This document shows positions 1-11,056 of a stretch of 64,000 bases of DNA, one piece after another. The position numbers were made by a program, and so were the translations under genes. Positions within the stretch are counted from its first letter, which is position 1. Each line of letters starts with the position of its first letter. Below the pieces are notes generated by a model. The model made no database searches, was not told the DNA's origin, and was given only the letters and a program-made list of their open reading frames with translations. The DNA is from Ursus arctos (Eukaryota; Chordata; Mammalia; Carnivora; Ursidae), in NCBI RefSeq assembly GCF_023065955.2, contig NW_026622952.1, positions 31,668,313 through 31,732,312 of the forward strand, written 5' to 3'.

Positions 1-1170
1 AAATATTATTAATACAACAAGAGATATTTTTCTATCTTATCACAGTTTGGGAGGCATTTTGGGAGACATACCAAGTGCTTATCAATATTTAGATTGAATG
101 AATGTGTTGTTGTTTGGTCAGTGCCTAGCCATACCTTTGAACAATTATGTACTTCCAGAGAAAATTTCTGACCCTGAAAAAAAAAAAAAAAAAAAACTGT
201 GTGACACGTGACCTGACTGGTTCAAGGTACTTTGGGTGCATTCTAGAGGAAACTCTAGGTAAAACAAAGGAAGGTGTCATAAGGGAAATATAGCCAGAAG
301 TGAAAGCAGAAGTTCGTGTCAAAGAGAGAAAAAGGAAGAAGTTCTTCAAGAAGGATGCAGGGAATAGACAAGGAGAGAGGTGAGTGCCTGCAGACGTATA
401 TATGACAACTGAAGTATATTAAAGGAGAAGCATTCAACAGAAAATGACAATATCTACCAGAAAATTGCAAAACAAGCCATGGCACTATGGTACATATCTT
501 AGCAAAGAGAATATGGAACAGGGGACGGACTCTACATTGGACACCTCAGCTATGCTCAAAGGCACAAGCTCTCCCACTGTCACCATCTTCGACAGGTAGA
601 TTGTCAACCTTCACTTCATCCAAATGGGTGGGGGATGATGCTTTTCTTAGATATTACACGATTTTTAGCCAATTGTTTCTCAAAAGTGAACGAAAGGATA
701 CTGTAGTTGAAAAACTATAATATTGGTCTTATATACCAGCTTCTATATTTTTATAAATGATCTTCAAAGGCACTGTTTTAATTTACATGCGCCAAATATA
801 TTATCAAGTGTAACATTCTGGAGATTCTGCTATGAAATATTCTATGTGAAAGAGAAAATTTCACAGTCTTTCATGCTACATTGAAAGATTTACTTTGAGT
901 TAACTGGTGTATGGAAACATTTTTACCTGCACAGAAAAAGAAATCAAGCCATTGTTCTACTATATAGTTGATAATCATTTTTAGCTTCTGGATCATTGAA
1001 AACTCCAATACACTAAGGTTCAGAAAAGTGACATTGTAGATATATAATTATTACTATGGGATTTTTAATATTTTATATATTTTTATATATTTATATTTTT
1101 CATTTGATGAAAACTTTCCTGCTTGGAGAAATATAATAAGTACTGCAAAGATAGCTCTGATGACAGTCTC
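1..1170. other. intergenic DNA, no gene recognised
   Basis: AT-rich sequence with no recognisable exon, RNA gene or repeat family. A run of about 18 A lies near 178-197. The short open frames here lack a protein-like composition and I treat them as chance. Confidence 0.5.
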
Positions 1171-1497
1171 TGTGATGGTTAATGTGTCAACTTGGCTAGG
1201 CTATGGTACCCAGTTGTTTTGTCAGCCACAGGTCTAGGTGTTGCTCTGAAAGTATTTTTTTAGAAGTGATTAACATTTAAATCAGTAGAGTTTGAGTAAA
1301 GATTATTTTTCATAATGTGGGTGGGCCTCATCTAAGCAGTTGAGGGACTTAAGAGAAAAGACCTGAGGTTCACTGAGGAAGAAGGAATTCTGCTTCCAGA
1401 CCACCAGCTTACACTGCATATTTTGGACTCTATTGCTCTCATAATCACAGGAGCCAATTTTCTAAAATAAACCTCTCAGCACATATGCATAGACATG

Positions 1498-1539
<42 letters not shown>

Positions 1540-1573
1540 GTTCTGCTTCTTTTGTAGAGCCCTGACTCATGCA
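1171..1573 (+). repeat. MLT2-type LTR (ERVL class), solo
   Basis: Starts TGTGATGGTTAATGTGTCAA and ends with CCTGACTCATGCA, the TG...CA ends of the MLT2 group. Inside are the family hallmarks TAATGTGGGTGGGCCTCATC and GAAGGAATTCTGC, and AATAAACCTCTC near the end. The five bases on each side (gtctc and atctc) agree at four positions, as expected for the 5-bp target duplication of an ERVL element. No internal retroviral sequence flanks it, so it is a solo LTR. A TG microsatellite has grown where the consensus has a TC/TA-rich stretch. Confidence 0.8.
1498..1536 (+). repeat. (TG)n microsatellite
   Basis: About 19 uninterrupted TG units inside the LTR at 1171-1573. It is probably length-polymorphic. 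Confidence 0.95.
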
Positions 1574-1599
1574 ATCTCTCATATAATTCATGTTTATTA

Positions 1600-1735
1600 T
1601 TTGATTCATTTGACAGATATTTACTGTGTACCTATTTTATGATTTGCTCTGTACTTAGAGTTGCAAGTACAGTAACAAAAAAAAATGTCTACCTCTGACT
1701 CCACCCTCATGGAGTTTAACATATGATGGTTAGTC
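1600..1735 (+). repeat. L2 LINE fragment
   Basis: Contains the L2 pattern ATTTACTGTGTACCTATTTT, then GATTTGCTCTGTACTTAGAG, then CTCATGGAGTTTAACAT. These correspond to the family's 'tactatgtgccaggcactg ... catggagcttaca' stretch. It is ancient and diverged. Confidence 0.6.
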
Positions 1736-3696
1736 AGAACCTCATCAACTGGTCATTTAAAAAAAACTGAATTAAAACATCCTGACTTCACGCAGACTAA
1801 TCTTTGTTTTCCACATACATTATCAAACCCCCAAGTTTGTTTCTACCTACTTAGTAATCAGTCGTTCTTAATATTCACAAGGTATCTCTGTGTCAGAAAG
1901 CAAGAGTGAGTGGGAGTGGGTGCTTTGGCACTCTGTACAGATTACCCTTCCCAGGCTGGCACTCTTATCTCCAAGCTGCTGTGGAGAATTACCCTGAGCT
2001 TAAAGGGAATCACTACCCATCCAAGATACACTCTCTGAAAGTCAACAGCCAAATAATTACTGACATGAGGATTTAAAAAAAAAAAAAAAAAAAAAAAAGC
2101 TCCTTTTCCTTGGTAGAAGCAATGCTTCTGATGCAGAGCTCCCCATGGAAGGGGGCCAGAGACTACGTCTCTGTGTGATGCCCCTCATCTCCCCTATTTT
2201 GATCTCTCACTCCCCTTCTCCCAAAAGCACTCTCTGAGGAAGAATTTGCATTTCAAGTTCTGCTTATAGGTATCATAACCAGAGATATCGCTTCTTGAGG
2301 AGAATCTTTCCTACTATGGGAAAAGTGCCAATTTTCCACCAATAGATATTTGAAAGCCAGTAGATATTTGAAATGGTTCTGGCCCTGATGCACATTCTTA
2401 GTCTCACTGCAGGCATGAGGGAGGACACTATTCTCCAGAGATTTTCCACTAATACTTCCCATGGAGAACTGTCTAGGTCTCAGTGGCTGTAGTTTTGAAT
2501 ATTATAGCATTTCCACTTTATCCCCATGCAGCTTTTCCTCTAAAACACTCCCATGTGGCTAGGGGACTAGGGACACAGTCAACACTCTTTTGCAGTGATC
2601 TAGACTTTGGAACTGAGTCACAGTACCCTTCTATATGTCCTTCATGTGCTGTGCCTTCCTGTTACCCGCTTCCCACCAGTTCCACTCTTTGCCATCCCAC
2701 ATGCTTTGATTACCTGAATCACAGAGAGAAGGGATGAACAGGCTGATATTCATGAATCCACACATTTAATTCATATTTCGTAAAATAGGCCCTAATGAAT
2801 ACATGAGGGAGACACACCATCATATTCCACTCAGTAGAGCAAAGACCTAAATAACTACTATATGTTGAAGTATCAACAATATGCCACTGCCTTGAGAAAA
2901 AAAAAATTAATCAAAAACCTTAAAATTACGTCTAATTTTACAATTCTTATTCAACAGGACCCACCTCTGCTGATGATAAAAGTAAAATATCAGGGTCTAT
3001 TATAAACATATTAGTGAGTTTAGAAAATGACTCCAGGACGGCTATAATGTTTACATAAAAATTTATGAAAACAGTTCCAAATTTTTAAAAGATAAACATA
3101 CCAAACAAAAATGGTAAATGGAGTAACTAGTTGGAAAATGTATTTGTAGAAAGCTTTTGGTGTTTTTAGTGTCAAGGTCATAATGTTGTATACCTTTGTA
3201 TTTGGATACAGTGATGTGGGTAAAGAAGGAAGATTGTATTGCAAGTTATAAGGTCATAGAGTTTATTATACAAATAAATCAACCAATCAAAAAGTATTGA
3301 GTTCTAAAAAGAGAGAGGGAAAGCATATAAAAGATGACCTTTTAGTAAATTTCTTAATTATTCTAGTTACAAGTTGATAAAATGACTTATTTTTATGGAT
3401 ATGAAGCTTATTGCCTCCAGTATTCAGTATCATAAATTTTATTCTGAGTTACTCTGATAGGCTTGAGAAATGACCCACAATCAAATTAATTTAGTAACTA
3501 AATCTGAAAGGGAACATCATGTGCAAAAATAAGGATGTATGAGAGGACTAATCTCCTCAGGAAAAGAGAAATTGTTTGATGTGATTGCAACAGGGGACAC
3601 AGGCAAGGTCACGAGACAAGAGAAGGCATACAGGCAACACGTTATAAAAGGGGTACATGCCTCATGAGCAGATTTATTGATTTATTAATGTTTCTT
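1736..3696. other. intergenic DNA, no gene recognised
   Basis: No recognisable gene. The span holds an A-run of about 23 at 2076-2098. The open frames of 69-84 codons on either strand show no known domain. Confidence 0.5.
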
Positions 3697-3793
3697 AAAA
3701 GTGGCATCAGAATTTTTGTGGGGCATACTTTAAAAGTGCAGATTGTCCCAACAGGGATTTTATTATCACTAAAGATTGAGAATCACTCTATCA
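3697..3793 (+). repeat. MER20-like hAT DNA-transposon remnant
   Basis: AGTGGCATCAGAATTTTTGT, then GTGCAGATTGTCCC, and finally GATTGAGAATCACTCTA resemble the two ends of the MER20 family (GCATCAGAATCACCTGG ... TTGAGAACCACTG) with the middle shortened. The match is weak and from memory. Confidence 0.4.
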
Positions 3794-5368
3794 GAAACCC
3801 CAGAAGGGTTTCAAACAGAAGTGTGACAAAAAAGTGAGGGAAGAAATAAAAGAAGAAAAAGGAGAAAGAGCTATTATCAAATCCAAAGAAATATAGAATA
3901 TGTAGAAGAAAATCAATTCTCAGTTAAGGCTACAGATCATTACTGGTGTCACAGACATATTCAGCCCTCTTTTTAAAACTGTGTTGCCTAGGATAGCTAT
4001 AAATACAAAGCCAGAAAAGCATGTTTTAGACAAATTCAAGAATTACCATAACAAATGCTTCCAAATAAAGCAGACAATTAAATGGAGAATTACATCACTA
4101 CCTTTTCTCCTTTCAAGTAGTCACCTCAGGAGACATATTGTCTTCTAACCAATTTTGATTTGGTATAATTTCAGCTTGATTGGAATTAATTTGTACTTTC
4201 TTTTACTAACCAGAAGATAGAATTGTATTTTCAAATATTTTTTGGTGCGTGGGATCAGAAATGGAGAAATGAGTTTTGATGATTCAATAGCTAATGCTCT
4301 GAGCATATAAAACAAAATTAAATTCTGGAGTGATTTATCCTTTTACAATTAATTTTTTTTGAATCCCGGAAAGAGCAAACTTACTAAACTCAGTGGGTTG
4401 CTTGTGGAACAAATAGCTACTAAAAATACTTTTTTAATTGTCACAGAGAACATGCATGCCAAAGCCTTTGGCTCAGATGGAGGTCAAGTTAAAACTTCCT
4501 GAACTAAACAAATGTTCTGTATGCAAACATCTTTCCAGCAAATAAATTAGTTCCTTAGTTTTAATAAATTTGCAAATATCTGAGCAGCCATGTTTGCTAG
4601 ATTTGAGACTGTTACCTAGCCCTTTGGGTTCCTTATGCCAGCGAGTCAACAGGAAAAGAAGGGATCACTATACTGGCTGGGGTGAGTGATCCTGTCTATC
4701 AAGGGACATTGGTTTTCTACTACATAATATGGGGCAAGAGCAGATATTGTAGAGTGAAAGGGATCCATTAGGTTTCTTAGTATTCCCATGCACTATGATG
4801 AAATAATTGGAAGACTACAAAATCCAGTTCAAGGTACAGCGCTACTGGAAAAGATCCCCCGGAAATTAAGGTTGGATAATACCACCAGGCAAGAATCCAC
4901 CTGAGTGTATACTGAGGGCAAAGAGAATATGGGATAAGTAGTTGAGTTATAAATATTAGCTGCAATCATATGAGCACTTGCAAAACAAGGAAGGACATAG
5001 TTATGAGTATTTCTTCCTTACTTTAACACGTTTATGTTTGTGTTTATTTTAACCAATTATTTAACTTTTTCCCATTCTCTCATCTCCTTATCATCCAACA
5101 GGAGATGTGCTAATAGTAATTAATGTTGTATCTTATTTCTAAAGTTACTAGATATCAGAAGAGAAGTATGACTTAGCTACAAGAATGAACATCACACAAA
5201 GACAAAAAAAGAGACTTTGTATCATTTATCATCTTTGCAACATTAACATTTTTTTTCATTTATAGGCAGGATAATTGTTTCATATAAGGCAGAATGTGAC
5301 TTTGTCTTTAATAATTAAGTGTGGTTTCAAGAGATGTGTGTGTTTGCCAAGTTGATAAGAGGTAGACT
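3794..5368. other. intergenic DNA, no gene recognised
   Basis: AT-rich and without a recognisable gene or repeat family. A 62-codon minus-strand frame at 4777-4965 has no family resemblance. Confidence 0.45.
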
Positions 5369-5898
5369 GTTATGACTTTGTAATGTATCAACATGGCTAG
5401 GTTGAACTACATTTTCCTGAATATACTTTAAGATTCTGGTTAGAACGGTCCACAAGAGAGATTCTTGGGAAGATTTGTTGCTCACACTCTTTTTTCTGAT
5501 CTGCTCACTTACCTCCTTAAACTGTTTCACCTTCCCCTAAGCACTCCTTTTCGTGGGGCAGCAATGATGTTGACCTTGACAGTGGTCCCCTATCTCCTGA
5601 GGACACATCCCACCAAGGTCAGAGTCAAAAGTGATATGGGCTTCAGTCCATCCTCATAGGCTGCAGTTGAAGGGGGGGGGGTGGCGGGGGGTGGTTTCCA
5701 GCTTGTTGCTGGTCTTCCCCACACATTGCTTCCATCTTCCCTTCCCAACTGCCCATCCTTCAAGACCCAGCCTCAGACACAAAAACAAGTCTTACATAGA
5801 ATGCCCAACTGGCTCCTATAATTGCATAAGAATATCTATCTGTGAAAAATATAATTATATTGTATTATTTTGAACTTAATTGAACTCTGACTGATACA
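5369..5898 (+). repeat. LTR-like repeat, possibly ERVL class
   Basis: Begins TGTTATGACTTTGTAATGTA and ends GAACTCTGACTGATACACA. Both ends resemble ERVL-type LTRs (TGTTATGA... and ...CTGACTAATACA). The middle does not match a consensus I can name. A G-rich run lies at about 5672-5692. Short overlapping open frames here are not gene-like. The boundaries are approximate. Confidence 0.4.
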
Positions 5899-6059
5899 CA
5901 CAATACACACACACAACTCAGAAAGTTAGTGCTAGAAATTTCCATACTACTAATCCCATTCATTCTACTGCAGTTGACAATACACCACACACATGTTCCA
6001 TCATCCTGTATCACAGGAAATTCATTATCTCACATATGTGAAGCTATCAGACAGTTACG

Positions 6060-6575
6060 AATGAGTGAGCAGGGAGAAAGCAGGTGCTGGCCACACCCTT
6101 GGAACCGCCCTCTAGGATCAACACCCACACATTCAGAGTCACCTCTAAGGGCTAATAGAACAGAAAAGGCCTAGCCACAGAGCTGGCTCAAAAGCCACAG
6201 GGGCCTTCCAAGAGCTGAGCACGTGCACAAAAGGTGCAACTTGCCCTTAAGTACCTTTAAGGTCACAACAGAAGCTCGTTAAACACTCATAAATATACAA
6301 CACATACATAAACACAATCAGAAGGCATCATGGGTAGGCGCATGCACAGAAGCCAAAATGTTATATAACCTCCAACCGTCAATCAAAAATGTCAATCAAA
6401 GCCAAATTTACACATGCAGAAAGCAGGCTTAAAAGGATGCAGCTAGAGCTTCTCTTACCCCTCTTGCTCTGGCGGTGGCCCACTTTCACTCTTGAAAGTG
6501 TAAACTATCTCTTCATTCTGGTCTTGGGGCTCCAATTCTTTGGTGCATCTGGGATGAGAACCAAGCAAACAGGTA
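6060..6575 (+). repeat. probable ERV1-type LTR, sense
   Basis: The 3' part has the order seen in gammaretrovirus-like LTRs: a TTAAAAGG TATA-like box at about 6430, a pyrimidine-rich stretch, then TTCTGGTCTTGGGGCTCCAA and TCTTTGGTGCATCTGGGATG leading into GAGAACCAAG. This looks like R/U5. The left edge is not defined by sequence and is a guess. No intact retroviral gene is present. Confidence 0.4.
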
Positions 6576-7249
6576 ACAAAGCTGAGTTTTGACAAAGACA
6601 CTTTCTTTGACCAAACTCTAGTTAAGCTCCTCTGAACTCTTTCCTCAACTAGGCTTCAACCTTGGTGAGGGAAAACTGCAGACTCAAACCACAAAAGATT
6701 TTTTTCAAACCCCCATCCCTACCCCGTGCATACACAACATACCAAGAGACAAACACTGTAACAGAGTTTCTAACCACTCAAGGCCACATCCCCAGGATAA
6801 AGACTCCAGTACCCTTAAGTTCTTGCTTACGACAGCTCAAAGCAGCCAGAATTTACTATTTGTTCCAACCAAAACCCAAGTAACAGAAAGCTGGCATTAT
6901 CAATCCTTCTCTGCCCCCTTTGAGATGGAAATCCTCTACCATCAGAACCGCCTTCTCAAGAACATGAGAATGCATTTAAGATGAAGACATTCCAGGGGGT
7001 CATTCTTACTCTTGCTCCCTGCTGGAGGAGAAGGGCCTGACTTCAGGGGGGTCCTGCTATAACTTGCACCATTGCCTCCTGTCATAAAGCTGGGGGAGGG
7101 TTTGTTTCTTCCTTGGATGTGAGTCAGTTAAGAAACCCAGCTGGCCTGGTCACATGAGCCAAACAGTCTTTACATCACTCAGTACCTTACCCTTAACTCA
7201 GCCCAGCCTTCAATCTCCTGCCTATGGTTTTGATGTGGATTTGGAATAT
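6576..7249. other. unresolved, possibly ERV-derived spacer
   Basis: Sequence between two LTR-like segments. It is more C-rich than its surroundings on the plus strand. No gag, pol or env motif was visible in any frame, and the 73-codon frame at 6662-6883 has no family match. Confidence 0.35.
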
Positions 7250-7770
7250 CGGTGAGGTTCAGTGGGGTGGAGTCCAGAGCCGAAGACCAAGAAAGAATTC
7301 TTGAGACATATTTGGTGCAAAATGGTGGTTTATTAAAGCACGGGGACAGGACCCGTGGGCAGAAAGAGCTGCTTGCCCCAGGTTGTGAGGGGTGGCTGAT
7401 TATATACTATGGGGTTGGGGGAGGTAAGCAAAAACAGAGGTTGAGAAAGCACTTTGATACATTAAATAAGACTCACAGGATACCAAGGCCTTGCCATTGT
7501 CAAGTTAAGGTTCTTTTAATGTTCTAGCAAGGCATTAAGCAAGCATTAAGATGGTTGGGGGCTTCCTGGAAGAATGTCACACCGGTCCCACCCAGGAGTG
7601 GGAGGTGAGGGAAAGTTGCAGGGTGTCAGCTTATGCTTTGTCTTCAGGCAGCCTTCTGCTCCCTCATCAGTTTGGTGAAGCCAAATTCAGTTCACGCTGT
7701 ATCCTCTTCCCTCTTAGAATAGTTATTCCTAAATAAAATCTATCCTTACCCCTTTAACTAGTGTCGGGCA
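7250..7770 (-). repeat. ERV1-type LTR in antisense, U3-R-U5 order visible
   Basis: Read on the minus strand, a TATATAA box (plus 7400-7406) is followed by CTTTCTGCCCACGGGTCCTG, then an AATAAA signal (plus 7329-7334). After that come CTTGGTCTTCGGCTCTGGAC and CTCCACCCCACTGAACCTC. TATA, about 70 bases, AATAAA, then U5 is the standard retroviral LTR promoter and polyadenylation layout. The edges are approximate and I could not find a matching target duplication. The 91- and 61-codon frames across it are shadows. Confidence 0.6.
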
Positions 7771-8259
7771 TTGTTATCTTGGTTAGTTAATTCCTTTTAT
7801 GATCTGTATATTGAGCTACTGTTGGGACCAGTGTGGGTCTGGGAATTACTAGGACCCAAACATATAGTTGGAGATACACTTTAATTACAACTTGGTCACC
7901 TTTTAGGGGTGAACTGGAAAGCTTGGTGCGTTTCAAGTTCTTTTAGGAATTTTCATAAACTAACCATTGTTCCCAAGTTATATCTAAGCAGCTTAAAATG
8001 GATCCGAGAAGTAACAAGAAAAAGACTAGGAGTAGCTGGCTAAAGTATATTTATTTCAGGAGACATTAAATTCCCTAAACTTGACAAAGCCTTACCAGAG
8101 GATCACAGAAATTCCAAAGTTATTCTTTCATTATCTGAACTTAAGAACACTTTCCAAAATATGAGGAATAGTATATGCCTACAATTTTGGGTTTCTAAGT
8201 AGCTATTCTCTTATTTAGACATAATTAAAAACATAGATATATTTTCCAAAGGAAAATAG
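7771..8259. other. intergenic DNA, no gene recognised
   Basis: No gene seen. It may include more ERV-derived sequence next to the LTR, but nothing diagnostic is present. Confidence 0.4.
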
Positions 8260-8273
8260 AAAAGGTCTTTTGG

Positions 8274-9536
8274 GCCCCGAATTGCCAAGGAACTGTTGAA
8301 AAGGAAAAACAAAGCTGGGGACATCACAATGCCGGATTTCGAGCTGTACTACAAAGCTGTGATCACAAAGACAGCATGGTACTGGCACAAAAACAGACAC
8401 ATAGACCAATGGAACAGAATAGAGAACCCAGAAATGGACCCTCGGCTCTTTGGGCAACTAATCTTTGACAAAGCAGGAAAAAACATCCAGTGGAAAAAAG
8501 ACAGTCTCTTCAATAAATGGTGCTGGGAAAATTGGACAGCTACATGCAAAGAATGAAACTTGACCACTCTCTCACACCATACACAAAGATAAACTCTAAA
8601 TGGATGAAAGACCTTGATGTGAGACAGGAATCCATCAAAATCCTAGAGGAGAACATAGGCAACAACCTCTATGACCTCGGCCAAAGCAACCTTTTTAATG
8701 ACACATCTCCAAAGGCAAGAGAAACAAAAGATAAAATGAACATGTGGGACTACATCAAGATAAAAATCTTCTGCACAGCCAAGGAAACAATCAAAAAAAC
8801 TAAGAGGCAGCCCACGGAATGGGAGAATATATTTGCAAATGATGCTACAGATAAAAGACTGGTATCCAAGATCTACAAAGAACTTCTCAAACTCAATACA
8901 CAAGAAACAAATAAATCATAAAATGGGCAGAAGATATGAATAGACACTTTTCCAATGATGACATAAAATGGCCAACAGACACATGAAAAAATGTTCAAAA
9001 TCATTAGCCATCAGGGAAATTCAAATCAAAACCACACTAAGATACCACTTTACACCAGTTAGAATGGCAAAATTAACAAGGCAGGAAACAGCAATTGCTG
9101 GAGAGGATGTGGAGAAAGGGGATCCCTCCTACATTGTTGGTGGGAATGCAGGTTGGTGCAGCCACTCTGGAAAACAGTGTGGAGGTCCCTTAAAAAGTTA
9201 AAAATTGAGCTACCCTATGACCCAGCCATTGCAATACTGGGTATTTACCCCAAAGATACTGATGTAGTGAAGAGAAGGGCCATATGCACCCCAATGTTCA
9301 TAGCGGCATTGTCCACAATAGCTAAATCGTGGAAGGAACCGAGATGCCCTTCAACAGATGACTGGATTAAGAAGCTGTGGTCCATATATACAATGGAATA
9401 TTACTCAGTTATCAGAAAGAACGATTTCTCAACATTTGCTGCAACATGGACGGCACTGGAGAAGATAATGCTAAGTGAAATAAGTCAAGCAGAGAAAAAC
9501 AATTATCATATGATTTCTCTCATCTATGGAACATAA
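8274..9536 (+). pseudogene. L1 ORF2 C-terminal third, frameshifted
   Basis: LINE-1 ORF2 encodes an endonuclease and reverse transcriptase; only the region after the RT core is present here. It is spread over at least three frames. 8296-8556 carries [16 protein letters not shown]. 8517-8921 carries [20 protein letters not shown] and [18 protein letters not shown]. 8968-9201 starts [19 protein letters not shown]. 9153-9536 carries [20 protein letters not shown] and ends SEISQAEKNNYHMISLIYGT. Frame breaks near 8550, 8921 and 9130-9160 make it non-functional. Confidence 0.93.
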
Positions 9537-9810
9537 GAACTAGAATGATCAGTAGGGGAAGAAAGGGATAAGGAAAGGGGGGGGTAATCAGAAGGGGGAA
9601 TGAAGCATGAGAGACTATGGACTCTGGGAAACAAACCGAGGGCTTCGGGGGGGGGGGTGGGGGAATGGGATAGACTGGTGATGGGTAGTAAGGAGGGCAC
9701 GTATTGCATGGTGCACTGGGTGTTATACGCAACTAATGAATCATCGAACTTTGCATCAGAAACCAGGGATGTACTGTATGGTGACTAACATAATAAAAAA
9801 ATTTTTTTTA
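8274..9810 (+). mobile_element. 5'-truncated carnivore L1 (LINE-1) insertion
   Basis: Starts inside ORF2 and runs through the stop, the 3' UTR (CATGAGAGACTATGGACTCT, then a G-run, then GTGTTATACGCAACTAATGA) and a short A-rich tail. The flanks AAAAGGTCTTTTGG (8260-8273) and AAAAGTCCTTTTGG (9811-9824) match at 12 of 14 bases and are the likely target-site duplication. This defines both ends and the moderate age of the insertion. G-runs at 9579-9586 and 9649-9657 belong to the 3' UTR. Confidence 0.92.
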
Positions 9811-9824
9811 AAAAGTCCTTTTGG

Positions 9825-10414
9825 TTCTGTTGCATGGAAAAGTCGTTAATTTTCAAATTTAATTTAGATTATTTTACAAATAATTTACAAATTTAATTTT
9901 CAAATTTAATTTAGATTATTTTACTTATTTTACAATAAGTTTAGAGTTAATAATTTTCTTTCTATTTCCCATTGATATAAAGTAATTTTACTTAGAGAAA
10001 AATACTATTTCTTGCTATACCAGTAATATGCATATTTCTATAAATTTGTGGTTTACTACAATGAAATTACAGATTTATATATAAACCGGGGGAGGGGGGA
10101 AGAGTAAATGAATATGAGGCTGCACGATTTCCCTGGTTAAATTCTTACCCTATAAATCAAACCATTCTGAATTACCATGTGTGTCCTTACAGTCAACTAC
10201 CTAGCTAACTAGAATTAAAGTATCAGATAGGTAAATCTAAGAATGCAGATATACTGACTCCTTGGCTAATGAGTTCTTTAAAGTCCTTCTTGGATTTGAT
10301 GCAATCAACATTAGTGGCCTTGTCACTTTCCTTTCCTATTGATTTTCTGAATATCATTTTCTTTAACTTAAAAGGTCAGTGAGAAACACAGAGATTGTGT
10401 ATAATGCTGAATGA

Positions 10415-10451
<37 letters not shown>

Positions 10452-10844
10452 CAGAGATACAATGTTTATTTAAACAAAATGTTGAATAATGTTTTCTTAA
10501 TTTTAATCATAATTTGGCCACACTAAAACACCTCTGGTGTTTGGTTTAGTAGTACTCCACCATAAGACCTTCAGTTTAAATCTTGTATCATGCAAGACAA
10601 CAATAAGGCTCATGTACAAATTAGAGGGGAAAAAAACAGTTGAACTTATTTAGATCATAAATAGCATAGCTTATGTCCCTGACCGGCTGTTTCTGTAAAT
10701 AAAGAATATTAATTTGTTGCAGCCAAGGCAGTTTCTCTGCTGATCACATGTGAGAACCTTTTGGTTTGTAGAGGGAATATCATTTCTTCTACAGAGTTCA
10801 ATATTTCTAACCCTTATCTTGGGTATTTTAAAATTCATGATGCA
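9825..10844. other. AT-rich intergenic DNA with a (TG)n tract
   Basis: No gene seen. A segment reading CAAATTTAATTTAGATTATT is imperfectly repeated at about 9856 and 9900. A (TG)n run of about 16 units lies at 10416-10448. Confidence 0.5.
10416..10448 (+). repeat. (TG)n microsatellite
   Basis: Uninterrupted TG units following GAATGAA. Probably length-polymorphic. Confidence 0.95.
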
Positions 10845-11041
10845 GGGGCGCCTGGGTGGCACAGAGGTTAAGCGTCTGCCTTCGGCTCAGGGCGTTATCC
10901 CGGCGTTATGGGATCGAGCCCCACATCAGGCTCCTCCACTATGAGACTGCTTCTTCCTCTCCCACTCCCCCTGCTTGTGTTCCCTCTCTTGCTGGCTGTC
11001 TCTGTCCTGTCGAATAAATAAATTAAAAAAATCTTAAAAAA
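10845..11041 (+). mobile_element. CAN-SINE (SINEC), full length
   Basis: tRNA-like head GGGGCGCCTGGGTGGCACAG with a B-box-like GGGATCGAGCCC, then CT-rich sequence, an AATAAA-type tail and an A-run. A perfect 15-bp duplication AAAATTCATGATGCA flanks it (10830-10844 and 11042-11056), which points to a fairly young insertion. Confidence 0.95.
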
Positions 11042-11056
11042 AAAATTCATGATGCA

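Noticed and set aside
10845..10920. tRNA-like sequence with A- and B-box-like motifs
   Set aside because: It is the head of a CAN-SINE, followed by the SINE body, tail and target duplication, not a tRNA gene. The same holds for the other SINE copies.
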